From: Tetrapyrgos nigripes
Lineage: Eukaryota; Basidiomycota; Agaricomycetes; Agaricales; Campanellaceae
Assembly: GCA_013368315.1 (NCBI GenBank)
Contig: JAACJM010000004.1
Span: 992,001-1,056,000, forward strand
Length of the DNA stretch: 64,000 nt
Direction: 5' to 3'
Shown piece after piece: positions 33,144 through 47,871 of this stretch. A program made the position numbers and the translations under genes. Under the pieces are notes generated by a model. That model was not told the DNA's origin, ran no database searches, and was given only the letters and a program-made list of their open reading frames with translations. Numbering within the stretch: the first letter of the stretch is position 1; every line of letters starts with the position of its first letter.

Positions 33144-33559
33144 GACGGTCCCAAGACAACTGCAGTAAAGTGAACGCGTCAAACAATTGATTTCATATTT
33201 TTACAGACGCGTTGCACCGCCAAAAACATACTTGACTGATTTTTCACATACAGTATGTAGCAGTGAGGTCAAATAGCTGGGATTATGGTACACTACAGGA
33301 CGGATACAGGAGATACTTTTCGCCACGGAGACAACAAAGCCATTCCAAAAAAGGGCCCAAAAAACGCCGACATGACTTCAAGAAACCATAAGCATGATGC
33401 AAAACATACATCGCAAGCTGTGGAAGTTAGCAGAGCAAAAAATGATAGCATGGAGTTGTTAATGCATATAAACTTAGCCTTTATGATTGCTAGAATAAGG
33501 ATAGAGAGGAGGTGAGTGAATGCTCAGTTGTTGAAGCTTGAGGACGGCGGGTGGCTGGT
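33144..33559. other. Intergenic region
   Basis: This lies between the start of the pseudokinase gene and the stop of the acidic orphan gene. It is A/T-rich with no coding signal recognised. It should contain the promoter of the former and the 3' UTR of the latter. Confidence 0.5.
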
Positions 33560-36297
33560 TTACTCGGTGCGAAGTCGTTTGGAACCTGTAAAAGCAATCA
33601 GTATACAGAACATCAAATAGGCCAGGATTTTGTAACTCACCTGGTGAGCTAGGTGCAGACTGGGGCTCTTCGTCTTCATTCACGTCCACGTCCTCAAATG
33701 ATCTTTTTGACGTCTTGCTTGATAGTGTCGTAGAGCTCTTCGCTGAAGAGGCCTCATGCTCAACCTCAAGCACAGTGTTGTCCGCCTCTTCATTGTATGA
33801 CTCATCCTCCCACTCGTAAAACTCGTCTTCTGGGCTGGCAAGATTATCTAGCAAAGTTGTTCAGTTTTAGAGTAGGTTAACGTAATGTATCAGCTCACCT
33901 TTCAATCCACCTTCTGTATGAACGTTGTCCTCTTCTGCTTGATAGGAGTCATCAAGTGGTGGATCTGAAACGACATGAGTCAGAAATAGTTTTTCAAAAC
34001 ATGACAACACGTACCAAATTCCTCAGATGGGTCGTCTGGTTGCTCCTGATTGGGCGCGCTGGTAGTTTCAGTATCTAGAAATGAAGGTCAGCATGAGGGC
34101 AGAAATTTTTCAAGACAACGTTAACTACCTGGCAAATCTTCAGGTCGCGCCTGTTCAGTCGGTTCAGTTTCATCACCTATTGCTGCAGCCTGTGCTTCCT
34201 CTGAAGGGTACTCTTCTGATATTATCTCTTCTACAGTAAGCTGACTGACATCATCAGCCGTCTCTTGGACAGTCTGAGCGTCTTCCTGGTCGTCGTCTGG
34301 TGTGAATTCCTCGGTCTCGGCTGCTTCAGCTTCATTCGAGGGAGCTGTGGATGGGTTCTCGACGGAAGCAACATTTCGTTCTGCAGCTTCCGCCTCATTC
34401 GACTGTCCTTCAGTAGCGTGAGGAACGTCCTCGGTATCATGAGGCGCGTCTTCAGGAGAAAGATCATCCCCAGCTTGGGCACCAGCTGCGGCATCCTCTT
34501 CTTGCTGTGGGCGCTCCGACTCCTCGGGAGCCGTGATCTCGTCTGCAGGTACTTCGTCTCCACGATCGTCTTCATTGTCAACTTGAGGCTGAAGGTCTCC
34601 TTCTGGTTCCTGTGTTTCTTCCGAAGGTTGGTTTTCTCCTTGATCATATTCTTCTTGTTCTTCATCGTATTCTGAAAACTGTTCTTGACCTGCAAAGCAT
34701 GTAAATAAAGATTTAAGAGATTGGTATAAGGACTTACCTTCGTCACGGGATTCCTCGACATAACCCGTCGTCATATTGAGCTGCAAAAGCTGTTCCTGAA
34801 GTGAACGGTATCGTGTTATAAAACGTGGGGTCACCGACTGCAGTCGTAGGCGCAGAGGTCCAGATATGCCGGAATAGTCATGCAGTACGTTGAGGTCGTG
34901 TAGATTCGTTTCACGAGCAAATATGTTGTCCTGAAACAAACAAAAGTAAGCAACGCAATCTCTAGAGAGAGGTGAAGACCTACTTCTGAAATAACAAGTT
35001 GAAGGTCGTAGGCGTCAAGAACGAGTTCGGCACGTGTCAAATCGACTAACTGTGATAGAGGGCCGTTACCACGAAGAGCGTCAAAAACTTTGGACAACGG
35101 CTCATAATATAACGTAGGTTGATCATGGAGAAGTAGCTCATAGGATTTGATGGTTTCACTGGAGGTAGATGGTTCTGTCTGAGCTGGCTGGTTGAATAAG
35201 CATACATCTCGATGATCCACCAATGCGAGGGTGAGTAGAACTGCTGGAGGTGGGTCGATGTAGACTCCGTCTGAGACTTCATGGGGATCCTGATCCAGTT
35301 CGCCTTGCTGAGCTTCAGCAGAGACGCCGGAATCGTTAGCTTCCAGGGTTTCACCAGATTGAGTTTCGGCATTTGTTTCCTCAGATGGAGGAAGGGGTCC
35401 AGGCTGAGCGGCTTCGGCTGGTCTTTCCATCTCGGGAGGGTACAGAGGCTCTGCTTGAGCTTCAGGCGGGAGGCGGTCGTTGTCGGTCTCGGAAGAAAGA
35501 ACGTTCTCCGAATCCACAGGGTCGGTGGTGACACCCTGAGCTTGGAGAACTTCTGAGACAGGATTGTCCTCCCCTCCATCCGCTCCTGAACCATGCAACA
35601 AAGACGGATCAGGAACAGCAATCGCAATGGCAGCGGGCTCCTCCGAAGCCGACTGAGTTGCAGCATAGTGATCACCAGGAGCAACCACAGATTCGCCACT
35701 TGGAGCAGTTTCGGGAAGGGGAACCCCCAGAGCGGGTTCCGCAACTTCGAGAGGTTCTGAATGGTCTGTCTGCAGAGTTGCAGCAGGAATGTGATCAGAA
35801 TATTCAGGCACACTGGTATCGATGACCTGCACGTCCTGTAACCCGGAGTTTTCCGCTATGGTATCGTGAGATTGCAGAGGCTGCACTTCACCAGGAGGCG
35901 GCTGATGGTTAGATTGAACTGGCAAGCCCACCTCACCCACAGCATAATCCACCGTCTGGAGAGGCAGAACGTCGCTGTGGATGATAGATGGATTGGTGCC
36001 AATGGAGTCGACAGGATGTGATGCATCTGTAACGATGGCATCCTCGACTTCGGGGGGATAGTATTCCGCACTATCCGTCATCTCGTATTCAGGATTCTGG
36101 AAACCCTCGTCGTGGTCCATGTCCACTTCTACATCAACGAATTCCCCATCAGCAGATGAATATTGAGTAGCTTCGGTGTCTGCTTCCATAGCGGCCTCGT
36201 CCTGAAACCAGGAGTCCGTTGGGTGCATTTGAACGTCGATGTCGGCAGAATAGTCCATCATCTGAGTGTCATAGTTATCCAGAGTGGTCGCCATCAT
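33560..36297 (-). CDS. Large acidic low-complexity protein, conserved core, function unknown
   Basis: This minus-strand gene encodes about 800 aa in several exons and is dominated by Glu, Asp, Ser, Ala, Pro and Gln. The start is ATG 36297 (MMATTLDNYDTQMMDYSAD). The only ordered-looking part is about 150 residues in the middle (roughly 35300-34700): VLLTLALVDHRDVCLFN, LSKVFDALRGNGPLS, LVLDAYDLQLVISE, DNIFARETNLHDLNVLHDYS and VTPRFITRYRSLQEQL. After it come long acidic tracts. Splicing the last intron gives an ending SSPGSKRLRTE, a basic end that could be a nuclear signal, with the stop at 33560-33562. I do not recognise the family. The composition suggests a nuclear, chromatin- or transcription-associated protein. 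It is divergent from a small membrane protein gene, 157 bp apart. Confidence 0.8.
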
Positions 36298-36454
36298 GGG
36301 CGAGGTGGCAGTAAAGGTGAGAGGTTGTCTGACTCGAATTTTTCTTTGTCACTTTGTCACACCAGGTCTGAGGTCGTGCACGGACCAGCTATCTACCCGA
36401 CCAACTCTAAGTCTTTGACGACGACCAGCTATCTACCCAACCAACTCTTTGACG

Positions 36455-37045
36455 ATGGCAGAAACACACCAACAGGACGTAGAATATCTAGCGCGGAAGG
36501 CATCGAATACGGGGTATCAGATACTGTCTCTTCTCACCCCTCCAGCCTACACTGCTTTCGTTTTAACACGTCGTGGTCGCCATGCTTTTTCAATAAACGG
36601 AATGCTTCGTTCAACATGGGTTGGCGGTGTGGGTGGTCCGTTTCTGTCGATTTTTGAGTGTCAAATATTGCGTTTCTGACAATGTTTTGTAGGAGCTCTT
36701 GGAGGAGCCGGCATAGCGTATGCTCGATACTCTTCTTTTGATCCTGCCGCAGTACAGGCAAAGCGCATTCAGATAGCATATGATGTGAGTACGCAATTTT
36801 TAGATATTGTTCTCCACTCATTCATGTCCTTCAAGACTGGTCGTGTACGCGCTGAAGATCATTCTACCATCGGTGCTATATTATTTGGTGTCCTTACGCC
36901 GGCTTTACTGTGGAAAAGAGCCAAGCTTGTCCATCTAATTCTGGGAGGAGCAGGGTTGGGCAGTAGCGTAGGGATACTGACGCATTATGTGCGGAGTTTG
37001 TCTGGAGACATCCCACCAAAAGTTCTACCTCCAACACATGCATGA
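36455..37045 (+). CDS. Small putative membrane protein
   Basis: The protein is about 159 aa in three exons, starting at ATG 36455 (MAETHQQDVEYLARKAS). Introns begin with GTCCGT near 36639 and GTGAGT near 36784. Gly-rich hydrophobic segments (ALGGAGIAYARYS, TIGAILFGVLTPALLW and LILGGAGLGSSVGILTHYV) look like two or three membrane helices. This is the pattern of small mitochondrial inner-membrane or peroxisomal proteins. I do not recognise a named family. The reading frame is consistent across all exons. It ends 78 bp before the stop of the convergent nucleotidase gene. Confidence 0.72.
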
Positions 37046-37123
37046 TATGATGTATGTTCTAACACTGATACACATGTTTTCCATACAAACTGCGGTCTAA
37101 TATACAATTTCCAGCCTATCCGT

Positions 37124-39867
37124 TCATTGACTCCTGCCTTCGTCCTTGAATCGCCCATCCACCACTGGACTGATGACCAGTAAATCCTTGTCCGGCTCCT
37201 GGCCCACCTGCTCTTTGTTGGAAGCTGACCCTCTCCTCAGACCCTTGCCATCAAAACAATCAACCGGACTCATATGCTCAGTGGCGGCGACGCTCAGGTT
37301 GCCTCTATAATGTCCCTTCGACCTTTTTGCCCAAATCAGAGCTTCACTTGCAGCTCTCTTCCAATGCTGTGCAACAGTCTCCCCACTGCGTCGGCTCCGA
37401 TGAGCTTTCTCGCGACTGACGGCATTATGTGTGCTTGAACGAATCCCCTGGGTCGGCTGATCCTGGTTTTTCGAGCTTGCTAGTTTGTTGACGAAATGTG
37501 ATCCTGTAGATAGACAATCAGAAGACAAAAGTCAATGGAAAAAAAGTCAATCTTACCCAGAAGGTATTTGCGAACAATGGCACTCATCGTTTGACCTTGT
37601 TCGTCATCTACCAAAAATTTGTGGCCCAGTAGTGCAGTGAAGCCGTCGTGTCCCTCAGCCATGTAACTCCTGGTAACAATCTTGTATGTCCTGCCAGTCT
37701 TCACCCTCTCTACTGGCACCGCTTCAGGCGATTGGTCACCAGAAGGTGTATCTGAACCTCGCTCATTGACAAGCCAGACACCGAGAATACGAGAACCAGG
37801 TTCACGACGAGAATCCCAAGAAACTCGAAGACCAGAAACAACCGGGAACCGGCCCTCTTGTGCTGGCCAAGTAGAAAGACCCGCTTCAATTGCATCCCAT
37901 ATGGATTCGCCATCTAATTCCAGTACGACGAGAGGATCATCGAATGGTAAGATTTCTAGAATATCTCCCAGTGTGATGACCCCAGGGCCATATTCAGAAT
38001 CTCCTCTCAGTGTACCGGCTGCGATAGTTGTTCAGGAGGGGTTTCAAATTTGGTTCCAGGCACATACCGCAAATGAGAACTCCATCAGCACCTCCTCCAC
38101 CAACCGACAGAGAATCGTCATACGCATGCCGAATTATATCAGCAAACCAATTTCCTGCGGCTGACTATAGATATAGTGTCATAGTATGCACTTCGGAGTC
38201 AAGACGGGGCAGTATCATACCTCGGAAACACGGATGAACTGTGACCTAAGATCAAGGCCTACTGTCGAAACACAGACCGGAGCCTTGAGAGCTGATGAAA
38301 CCGAAGACAGCAGCTTCTTCAGGATATCCTTCAATCCCTCCGACGACTGGGATCCTGGTTGTGTCTGGTGGCGGCGGCCTACATAATTCTTCGTTTAGAG
38401 ATTTTTCAGTATATCTTTCTCCCATGAGACTTACCCTTAATGCCGCTGACAACTCTCTTCCTGACACTGCCATCGGGAGTAGACTTCAACTCCAATGTTA
38501 TCTCGCTCAGGTCTCTAAAATCGGTACCACTTTTGACTACGAGTATGTCCCCATGGTCGTCTTCTGCACCCATTGTAGGTTGCTGAATGTCATAGTTGTC
38601 CCAAGAAGTGACTCCCTTGCTTATGAAGTACATGTGGTCATGTCCACCGAGCACAAGGTCAGCACCGTGAATAGATGCCAAGGGTTTCTTCTCTTGAGCT
38701 GAAGGAGAAAGAGCGAATATCTGTTTAGCTAGAGCCACATCCTTCAGAGAATGTCAGGTCAAAAACATGGAAGAAAGATACGTCGTTGCTCACATTAGGT
38801 ACTCTGAAAACGACCAAAAAGACGTATTCAGTCCCGATCATTACTAGATTACAGAGCGAACATTACCGGCAATGAGTCAATGCTATGATGAGGTCGCATC
38901 TCATTTTTTCATCGTCTGGGTCTCGCAATCGTTTGGACAGCCGTTCAGTGACTTCAGCCATGCCTCGATACTCGAAATTGGACGGCCATGAGGAGACTGT
39001 TGCAATCCATTCTCTGAAAAAGAGCAGCAGATATGAGATCGTGTGCTGAATCGCCTGGTCGTGTGCTTACTTTTCAACTAGTCCAATAACGCCTATTCGG
39101 AGGCCAACCCTCTCTAGTATCACGTATTCTCTCAAACCTTCTGGCACCTTCGACGTCGTGTTATCAATGATGTTACTAAGAATCCAAGGCTACTGGAAAG
39201 ATGAGCCGCGCGAGTGACCTCAGAAATAGCATTTTACGAACAAATTTGCAGTCTTCCATCAAGCGTTGGAGATGGGGGAAGCCTTGGGTTGTTTAGTTAA
39301 ATCAGTGTCCCCTATAAGTACTCCTGGGTGATCAAGTCCCACCAAAGTCAAAATCATGGTTTCCTGAAGATACGATGAGGATCAGAACGAGATCAACGCT
39401 AAATACATGGAGACTAACCTGTAAGCGATACGTCTGGCTTCAGGTAATTCATGACAGGAACCTAGTAGAGTCCGCAAAAAGCTCAAGCTACCCCACAGCA
39501 GTTCAAGAGAGTTATACTCACCATATGGCTTCCACGAGTCACAGAGCTCTCTACGGGGGGGGGGGGGGGGGGGGGGGGGGGGGTGAAAACAACCTCACAT
39601 TAAACCTCCGCGTGTAAAACACGGAGAATTTTTTTAAAAAATATTTCGGTTATCCTCACCTACTGACGGTGAGAAGAGGTCCCCAGAGAACAAAACTAAG
39701 GGGCCATCTCTGTCCCCGTCCGGTCTCTCTGCCCATGTATTTCGGATAGATTCAAGGTTCGCTGCAAATTGAGTGACAGAGATGGTTTCTCCAGATTTGG
39801 AAAGTTTTTGTGGTTGGACACGATAAACGTCGTTGAAATGAAGGATTGGAAGAGTGACGGTGGACAT
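37124..39867 (-). CDS. 5'-nucleotidase / 2',3'-cyclic phosphodiesterase family metallophosphatase
   Basis: This UshA-type protein has an N-terminal calcineurin-like metallophosphoesterase domain and a C-terminal nucleotidase domain. Metal-binding motifs in order are HFNDVY (first Asp), FSGDLFSP, GNHDFDFG and LGGHDHMY. The C-terminal domain has SAAGNWFADIIRHAY, the ICAGTLRG block and WDAIEAGLS. No signal peptide is present (MSTVTLPILHFND), so it is probably intracellular, unlike the secreted bacterial enzymes. After the domain there is a ~135-residue Ser/Arg/Lys-rich tail. Intron 1 contains the run of 29 C (sense strand) directly before its acceptor. The joined exons read SPSV-ESSVTRGSHM-VPVMNYLKPD, which fits the family. 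The actual substrate cannot be set from sequence. Confidence 0.88.
39555..39583. repeat. Homopolymer run of 29 G
   Basis: Twenty-nine consecutive G on the plus strand (C on the sense strand of the nucleotidase gene). It lies in intron 1, a few bases before the CGTAG acceptor, where a polypyrimidine tract is expected. The length may be inexact because homopolymers are error-prone. Confidence 0.9.
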
Positions 39868-40276
39868 GGAGGTATCTGAGTGAGTATGGTTTGTTGTAGA
39901 TCGTTTCGTTACGTCTTTAGGAGCGCGTTCTACGCGTGATCATCCAATCAGAAATCAAATATTTCAGTGTAAGTACTACAGCTTTCTGTGCTTACTGTGG
40001 CTCCAATGGCTGATTCGATGAAAAAACGCGTGCATCAATATTTGAATTGGTAAATCAGGGAAGGAGGCAGTTTTTCAAGTACAAAGAGAGCCTGCGTTGC
40101 TTGGGGCTTTATGAAGACCAGCCATCTCACTAGGTTAAGGTCAAGTCAAACGCAGCTCATCGATCCATGCGTTCCAAGCATTGAAAAGAGCATACAAAAT
40201 GTGATATACCAAAACCCCAAACCCTCATGTAGATACTACGCTTCCCCAATCATGCATACTGAAGAGCAATTCCTTG
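39868..40276. other. Intergenic region
   Basis: This 409 bp spacer lies upstream of the nucleotidase gene and downstream of the biotin ligase stop. It is A/T-rich and no gene was recognised on either strand. Confidence 0.5.
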
Positions 40277-42363
40277 TCAAGATTTTGTTTTGATCAAACC
40301 CGACATGAGATCAAAGCTATTCCCGTCTGGTTGGAGGTCAATGAAACCTTCACCTCGCTCCGGTACAGTCCGCAAAAGTCCGTGGTCCATAGTGATGCCG
40401 CATATGCGCACGGCCTTGGGAGGGTCAACGGTTGTCAGCAAAACTTTCTGATCGCTGATTATTTGGCAAGCTTTCAGTATGGAGGACAAATTTGGTAAGA
40501 GAACATGGTACTGACGAGTGTAACCATCGCTCAAGGTAGAGACTATTGAAAGGCTCGAAATTTCCCTTGCTCTCCAAAAAGATGGACCACATCTTTTCGA
40601 ACTTGCTCATGATGGTAGCAGCAGTATTTTCCATACTGAGCGGAGAACCAGAGCTCTGCTGCAATTGTTCAAGCGAAAATATAGGCGGAGGATTGAGCAC
40701 ATTTACTCCACATCCTAGTTTGAAGGCAGGTCAGTTAAAAACAAGTTTTGCGAGACAAAACACAAGTCTTACCTATAACGATATCTGCTTTCCCGTCTGA
40801 AAAGCTCGTGCTCACAAGAATACCTCCGATCTTCTTACGGTCCTGTTCCCCCCGGCCGAAAGTCGCATATATGTCATTTGGCCATTTGACACGTACAGCG
40901 TCACCCAGCTTTCCCAAAACAGTCTCCTCTCTGCAGGCTTCGGCGACGGCAAGAGCGAATAGATACTGTACAAAGACGAGTTTGTTGGCAGGAAAAGAAG
41001 ATAATGACACCCGCAGGTGCAAGGAAAACTGCAAGCAACCTGGCGGAGAGATCCACGAGTTGGCACCCCTTCCACGCCCAGATAGCTGATGAGAAGCCAG
41101 AGAGAGCATGGGAGTTGGCAGCTGTGCGAGGAAACGAGGATTTCTGCGAGAAATGAAATTTCGTATTTACTAGACAGTGGATTGACGAAAGCGAACTCAC
41201 TTGTCCAGCATGGTCTGCGTGCTGGTGACAGCTTCACTGTAGAACATGACTTCCCCGCAACCCCATGTTCCAAGCTGAGATGTGCAGCCTTCCTTAGCAC
41301 GAACACTCGATATAGTCTCAAAGAAGAGATCAAGATCGAAAAGTGGTGTCTGCGTGCAGTCCGGCAGTTTTCCATCTGGGCAAATAATGACATGTTTGGG
41401 TTGCCAAGTTGAAGGATCAGATGCTTGAACTTGAAACTGGCGTGTTTGCGTTAAAAGTGGACCACTGTCGTCGAGGGTACAAAATAGGAAATTGTCATTG
41501 GCATCCTCAAATGTCTTTAGTTCTGAGCCAGAGGAGGGATGCGCGAGACTGCCGAGAACGCTGGATATCAAGCCAGATTGGGCAGGATGTGATACCAAGA
41601 ACTGGGGGAAAGGACGTGAAATCATCATCGGAGAAGGCGATAGAGAGAGGTTTAATCTAGACAGAATATGTGTCAGGATCTCTTTACGCTGTGCTTCAGC
41701 AAGAGAGATATCGTTCTCGGACATGCCACCAGAAACGAGAACAGATGGCTCCTCCGCCAGAGGGTATTCAGGACTAACACCACAGAACACCACTTTTCCA
41801 GCCCCCACTCGATACTCCAAAACCGCTGCCTTGCCTGCATCTTCTCCGGCATATGTCATCAATACCTGGGCATTGCTCATATTCTCGATCTCCGCGAAAT
41901 CTGTTTGCCCACTGTTATACACATGTTTCATGACAGGGCCGTCAGGGATCTGGACTTCTGCAAATCTAGCAATCCCAGGGCGCCAAATGGGATAAATGAA
42001 TGTCCCATTTTTCTGGTCGAGGAATCTGAGGATCTGATCCGAGAGAGTATGCAATTTGGTTATCGATCCAATACTCTCCGATCTTGTTCGTGAAGGGGAA
42101 TGCACTCCAGCAGAAAGAAACAGGATGGATCCTCCTCCTTCGACATAGGTGTTGATCGTTCGCGTAAACTGAGACGCGACAGCGGAACGGCATTCCGGAA
42201 AAACGAAGAGTGCACAAGAAATAGACCAAGGTTGAGTCCTCAGTACTTGGATAGATATTGGCTGCACGGAATAGTTGGGAAGGAGAAGCCGACGAAATAC
42301 CGATAAAGTGTGCTTGAGAGAAGCTGGTAGGACTTCGGGTCCAGAGTAAATGAGGACGTTCAT
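40277..42363 (-). CDS. BPL1: Biotin--protein ligase (holocarboxylase synthetase)
   Basis: Bpl1 makes biotinyl-AMP and biotinylates acetyl-CoA carboxylase, pyruvate carboxylase and other carboxylases. The N-terminal half has the glutamine-amidotransferase-like fold typical of eukaryotic ligases: MNVLIYSGPEVLPASLKHTL, VEGGGSILFLSAG and VVFCGVSPEYP. The catalytic domain carries SEAVTSTQTMLD, the biotinyl-AMP loop GRGRGANSW, LQFSLHLR, and the KWPNDIY motif with the catalytic Lys. The C-terminal SH3-like part ends GITMDHGLLRTV...FIDLQPDGNSFDLMSGLI. It has about five introns. It is divergent from the mitochondrial uL15 gene, 166 bp apart. Location is cytosolic, possibly also mitochondrial. All key motifs are present. 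Confidence 0.93.
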
Positions 42364-42529
42364 GATGGTCTGATAGTCAAAGACCACCTTTAGATTTCCG
42401 CACGAGCAGTAATGCGGTTGAGAGAAGGGACCAGCGATTTCCAATCGGAATCGCGTCCATCACGTGCAAAGTGTCTTCCGTGTTTTTCGTCGTGTTTTTC
42501 GTCGTCGTGTCGGTCAAAAGTCGGTCGGC

Positions 42530-43487
42530 ATGTCCACCTCCAAACTCCGTCTGCCTCGAATATCTCTCGGAAGCTTGAGCCCCGCGAAAGGATCCCAGCA
42601 CAAGGTATATTTCACGTTCAGGGTTTGAATGTCTCTCAATATGTTTGCAGCAAAAACGGGTCGGTAGAGGCCAAGGTTCGGGCTATGGTCAAACTGCAGG
42701 GCGGGGTATGAACGGTCAGAAGTCTCGGTCTGGTGCTGGAATAAAGCCAGGTTTTGAGGGTGGTCAGACTCCCATCACCAAACTCTTCCCCAAGAAAGGT
42801 TTCGTTAACCAGTACGAGCTCGTTTCCATCACTTTTGTCTCTTTTGTGAATCACTTCCATCACTTAGAAACGATAAGACCTGGGCTCCTGTTAATCTCGA
42901 CCGTATCCAACATTGGATTGATCAAGGCCGACTCACTTCGTCACCTGAAAAGCCTATTACTGCCCGCGAATTGTTTTTGAGTGGTTGTATACACGACGTG
43001 CATGATGGCGTCAAAATTCTTGGAGACGTACGTTTTTGCTTGTAGTTTCCTAATTCTACGTCTTAATCGTGCACGTAAACAGGGTGCCCAATTCTTCCAC
43101 TCCAAGATCTATATTACCCCTTCTCGGGCCTCCAAAAGCGCCATCAAAGCCATAGAGGCACTCGGAGGGCAAGTTGTCTGCAAATATTACAATCCCCTTG
43201 CATTGCGTGACTGCGTCAAGGGACGTACAGACCGCACAGAGGCTGCCCCGACGCGCCGACAAGACATCAGTGAGTCGTTCCTTACATAGGGCCTTCTTTT
43301 GTTGCTAACACTTCTTTTCCAAGTGTGGTACAATAATTATCGGAATAGAGGATATCTTTCTCCGGAACTGCTTCGCTCCTTGGGGGATCTACCTTTTGTA
43401 GAAGACCGTTGGAGGTCGCTAGCTGGTCAGTTGAGCAAATGGAGGAAACAGGACTTCGACAGGCCCAAGAAGAAAACCTCATCATAA
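42530..43487 (+). CDS. MRPL10: Mitochondrial large-subunit ribosomal protein uL15m
   Basis: This is the mitochondrial homologue of bacterial ribosomal protein L15 (yeast Mrpl10). The start is ATG 42530 ([25 protein letters not shown]), with a basic, Ser-rich N-terminus fitting a mitochondrial presequence. The L15 signature follows after intron 1: [25 protein letters not shown] and [18 protein letters not shown]. Then come the [15 protein letters not shown] and GVKILGD blocks. The C-terminal part, [19 protein letters not shown], is the usual end of the L15 fold. A fungal extension of about 70 residues follows, with [15 protein letters not shown]. Five exons join in phase. Confidence 0.93.
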
Positions 43488-43527
43488 TACTCTACACACT
43501 AGATGATACACCCGTATGATCAAAGTC

Positions 43528-44513
43528 CTACACCTTTTTCTTCTTGACGACTTTGATACCTAATGAATTCTTGGCTTCCACCTTCTTTCTCTTCAAATCA
43601 GGCTTCGTGGCCTTGAGATCCATCAGCGCTCGCGTAGAGTCACTTAATAGACTCTGTACACTCGGTTCCACTGCATCTGCTTTCCTCTTCACCGTCATCA
43701 CTTCGCTAGACTCTCCTGATCCTTGTGGTATCTTGGAGAACACTTCTCTCACTAATTTTTCGTCCTCTTCCTCCAGTTTCTTCTTCTCCAGATCTTCTTC
43801 ATTAGCGATTTCCTCCATCCCTATCCGCTCCAAAAGGTCTACTGAGTTTCCTACTCTCTCATTCCGCGCATTGCGTGCCCGTATGTCCTGCAAAGCATCC
43901 AATATGTCCATCTCTCTCTTTGAATCTGTTGTTCGGTTTTCGAGAGCTTTCATGGGGTTGTTTTCTTCCTCTTCCAGCTTCGCTAATCGGTCTTCCTCCT
44001 CTACGGCCTGCTCTTCTCTCCATGGCTCAAAGTTCCGAGAAGCTCCGTGCTCAGCTGCGTAGTCGGTGTTCTTCGGGTCGGTTTTGAAGGTGATCTCTGC
44101 GGAGCAGAGCGTGCTGTATAAATGTTGAGTGAATAAGCCCACTACCATAAGCCATGACGGACGCACCATTTAATGTAGAACCGAAAGATCTTGATGCCGT
44201 AGTAATCTTCACCTTCGACAGTCTCTTTTCTTGCGTTGAACTTCTTTCCTTTGTATATATACTCTCCACAGGTATTACATCGCCTAACGGAGAATAATGA
44301 GGACGTATGAAGGATATAAAATGGCTTGCTACTCACATGGAAAATGGAGCCATAAGTCGAACAACCTGCTGGGAGTTTCTGGGCTGCTTCCGCCTTGGAA
44401 TAAGGTCGGGATCGAAATCCGGCGGGAAATACTTGTTAAGAACTAGGAAAAACAGACATGGTTAGCAGAAGAGGCATCAAACAGACTTGTTACGTACCTT
44501 TACGCTCAGACAT
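43528..44513 (-). CDS. YJU2: Splicing factor Yju2 (CWC16 family)
   Basis: Yju2/CCDC94 joins the spliceosome with the Prp19 complex and promotes the first catalytic step. The start is ATG 44513 (MSERK), then the family hallmark [15 protein letters not shown]. The zinc site is formed by [12 protein letters not shown] and, across an intron, [13 protein letters not shown]. It is followed by [18 protein letters not shown], characteristic of Yju2 over Cwc16 paralogues. The second half is a Glu/Lys-rich coiled coil ([20 protein letters not shown]), and the end is basic ([10 protein letters not shown]). It has about four introns. It is convergent with uL15m (40 bp between stops) and divergent from DHX35. 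Confidence 0.94.
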
Positions 44514-44699
44514 TTTGGATAGAAGACTGGAGAACGGAGAACGAAAAGGTCGAGAGCTAAGTGACTTGGATGTCACGTGGCGCAGAAATCCCGTCAAGTC
44601 GGACCGACGACTTTTCTGCTCTTTCTCTCTATCTTCCGAGTGTTGTTTTCCAGTTGTTTTCTCTTCAATATCCTGCAATAAATTTCTGGGAATTCTGCG
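44514..44699. promoter_or_regulatory. Shared divergent promoter of YJU2 and DHX35
   Basis: 186 bp separate the two start codons. A GTCACGTGGC E-box-like element (CACGTG) lies at about 44574-44579, roughly central. Both genes encode spliceosomal proteins, so joint control is plausible but inferred. Confidence 0.55.
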
Positions 44700-47577
<2,878 letters not shown>

Positions 47578-47871
47578 ATATCCAACACATCGCGACCCGC
47601 GACAGTGTCATTTTCAGCATCCGATGGTATTCTTGAGTACAAAGAATAGCTTTACATGAGGCACTGCAAGATAAGGATGTCTGATAGGCGCCAAAACCAA
47701 CGTTGGAAGAAAGACAACAATGACAAGAAAGCTATGGCTACAAGCAAGAATTTGTACTTCTACAAATAGTGATATATATGTATAGTCTTGTATAAAGTTA
47801 GTCTGATAATTCATCATCTTGAGCTGTGCAGTGTTCAAGTCCAGTCAAGCGAACCTCTGACCCACACGGAG

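Noticed and set aside
47835..47871. Read-through end of PDE1
   Set aside because: Splicing GTATGT...CCACAG gives the short family-like end GTHIRI. The read-through end is less like the family, though it cannot be excluded.
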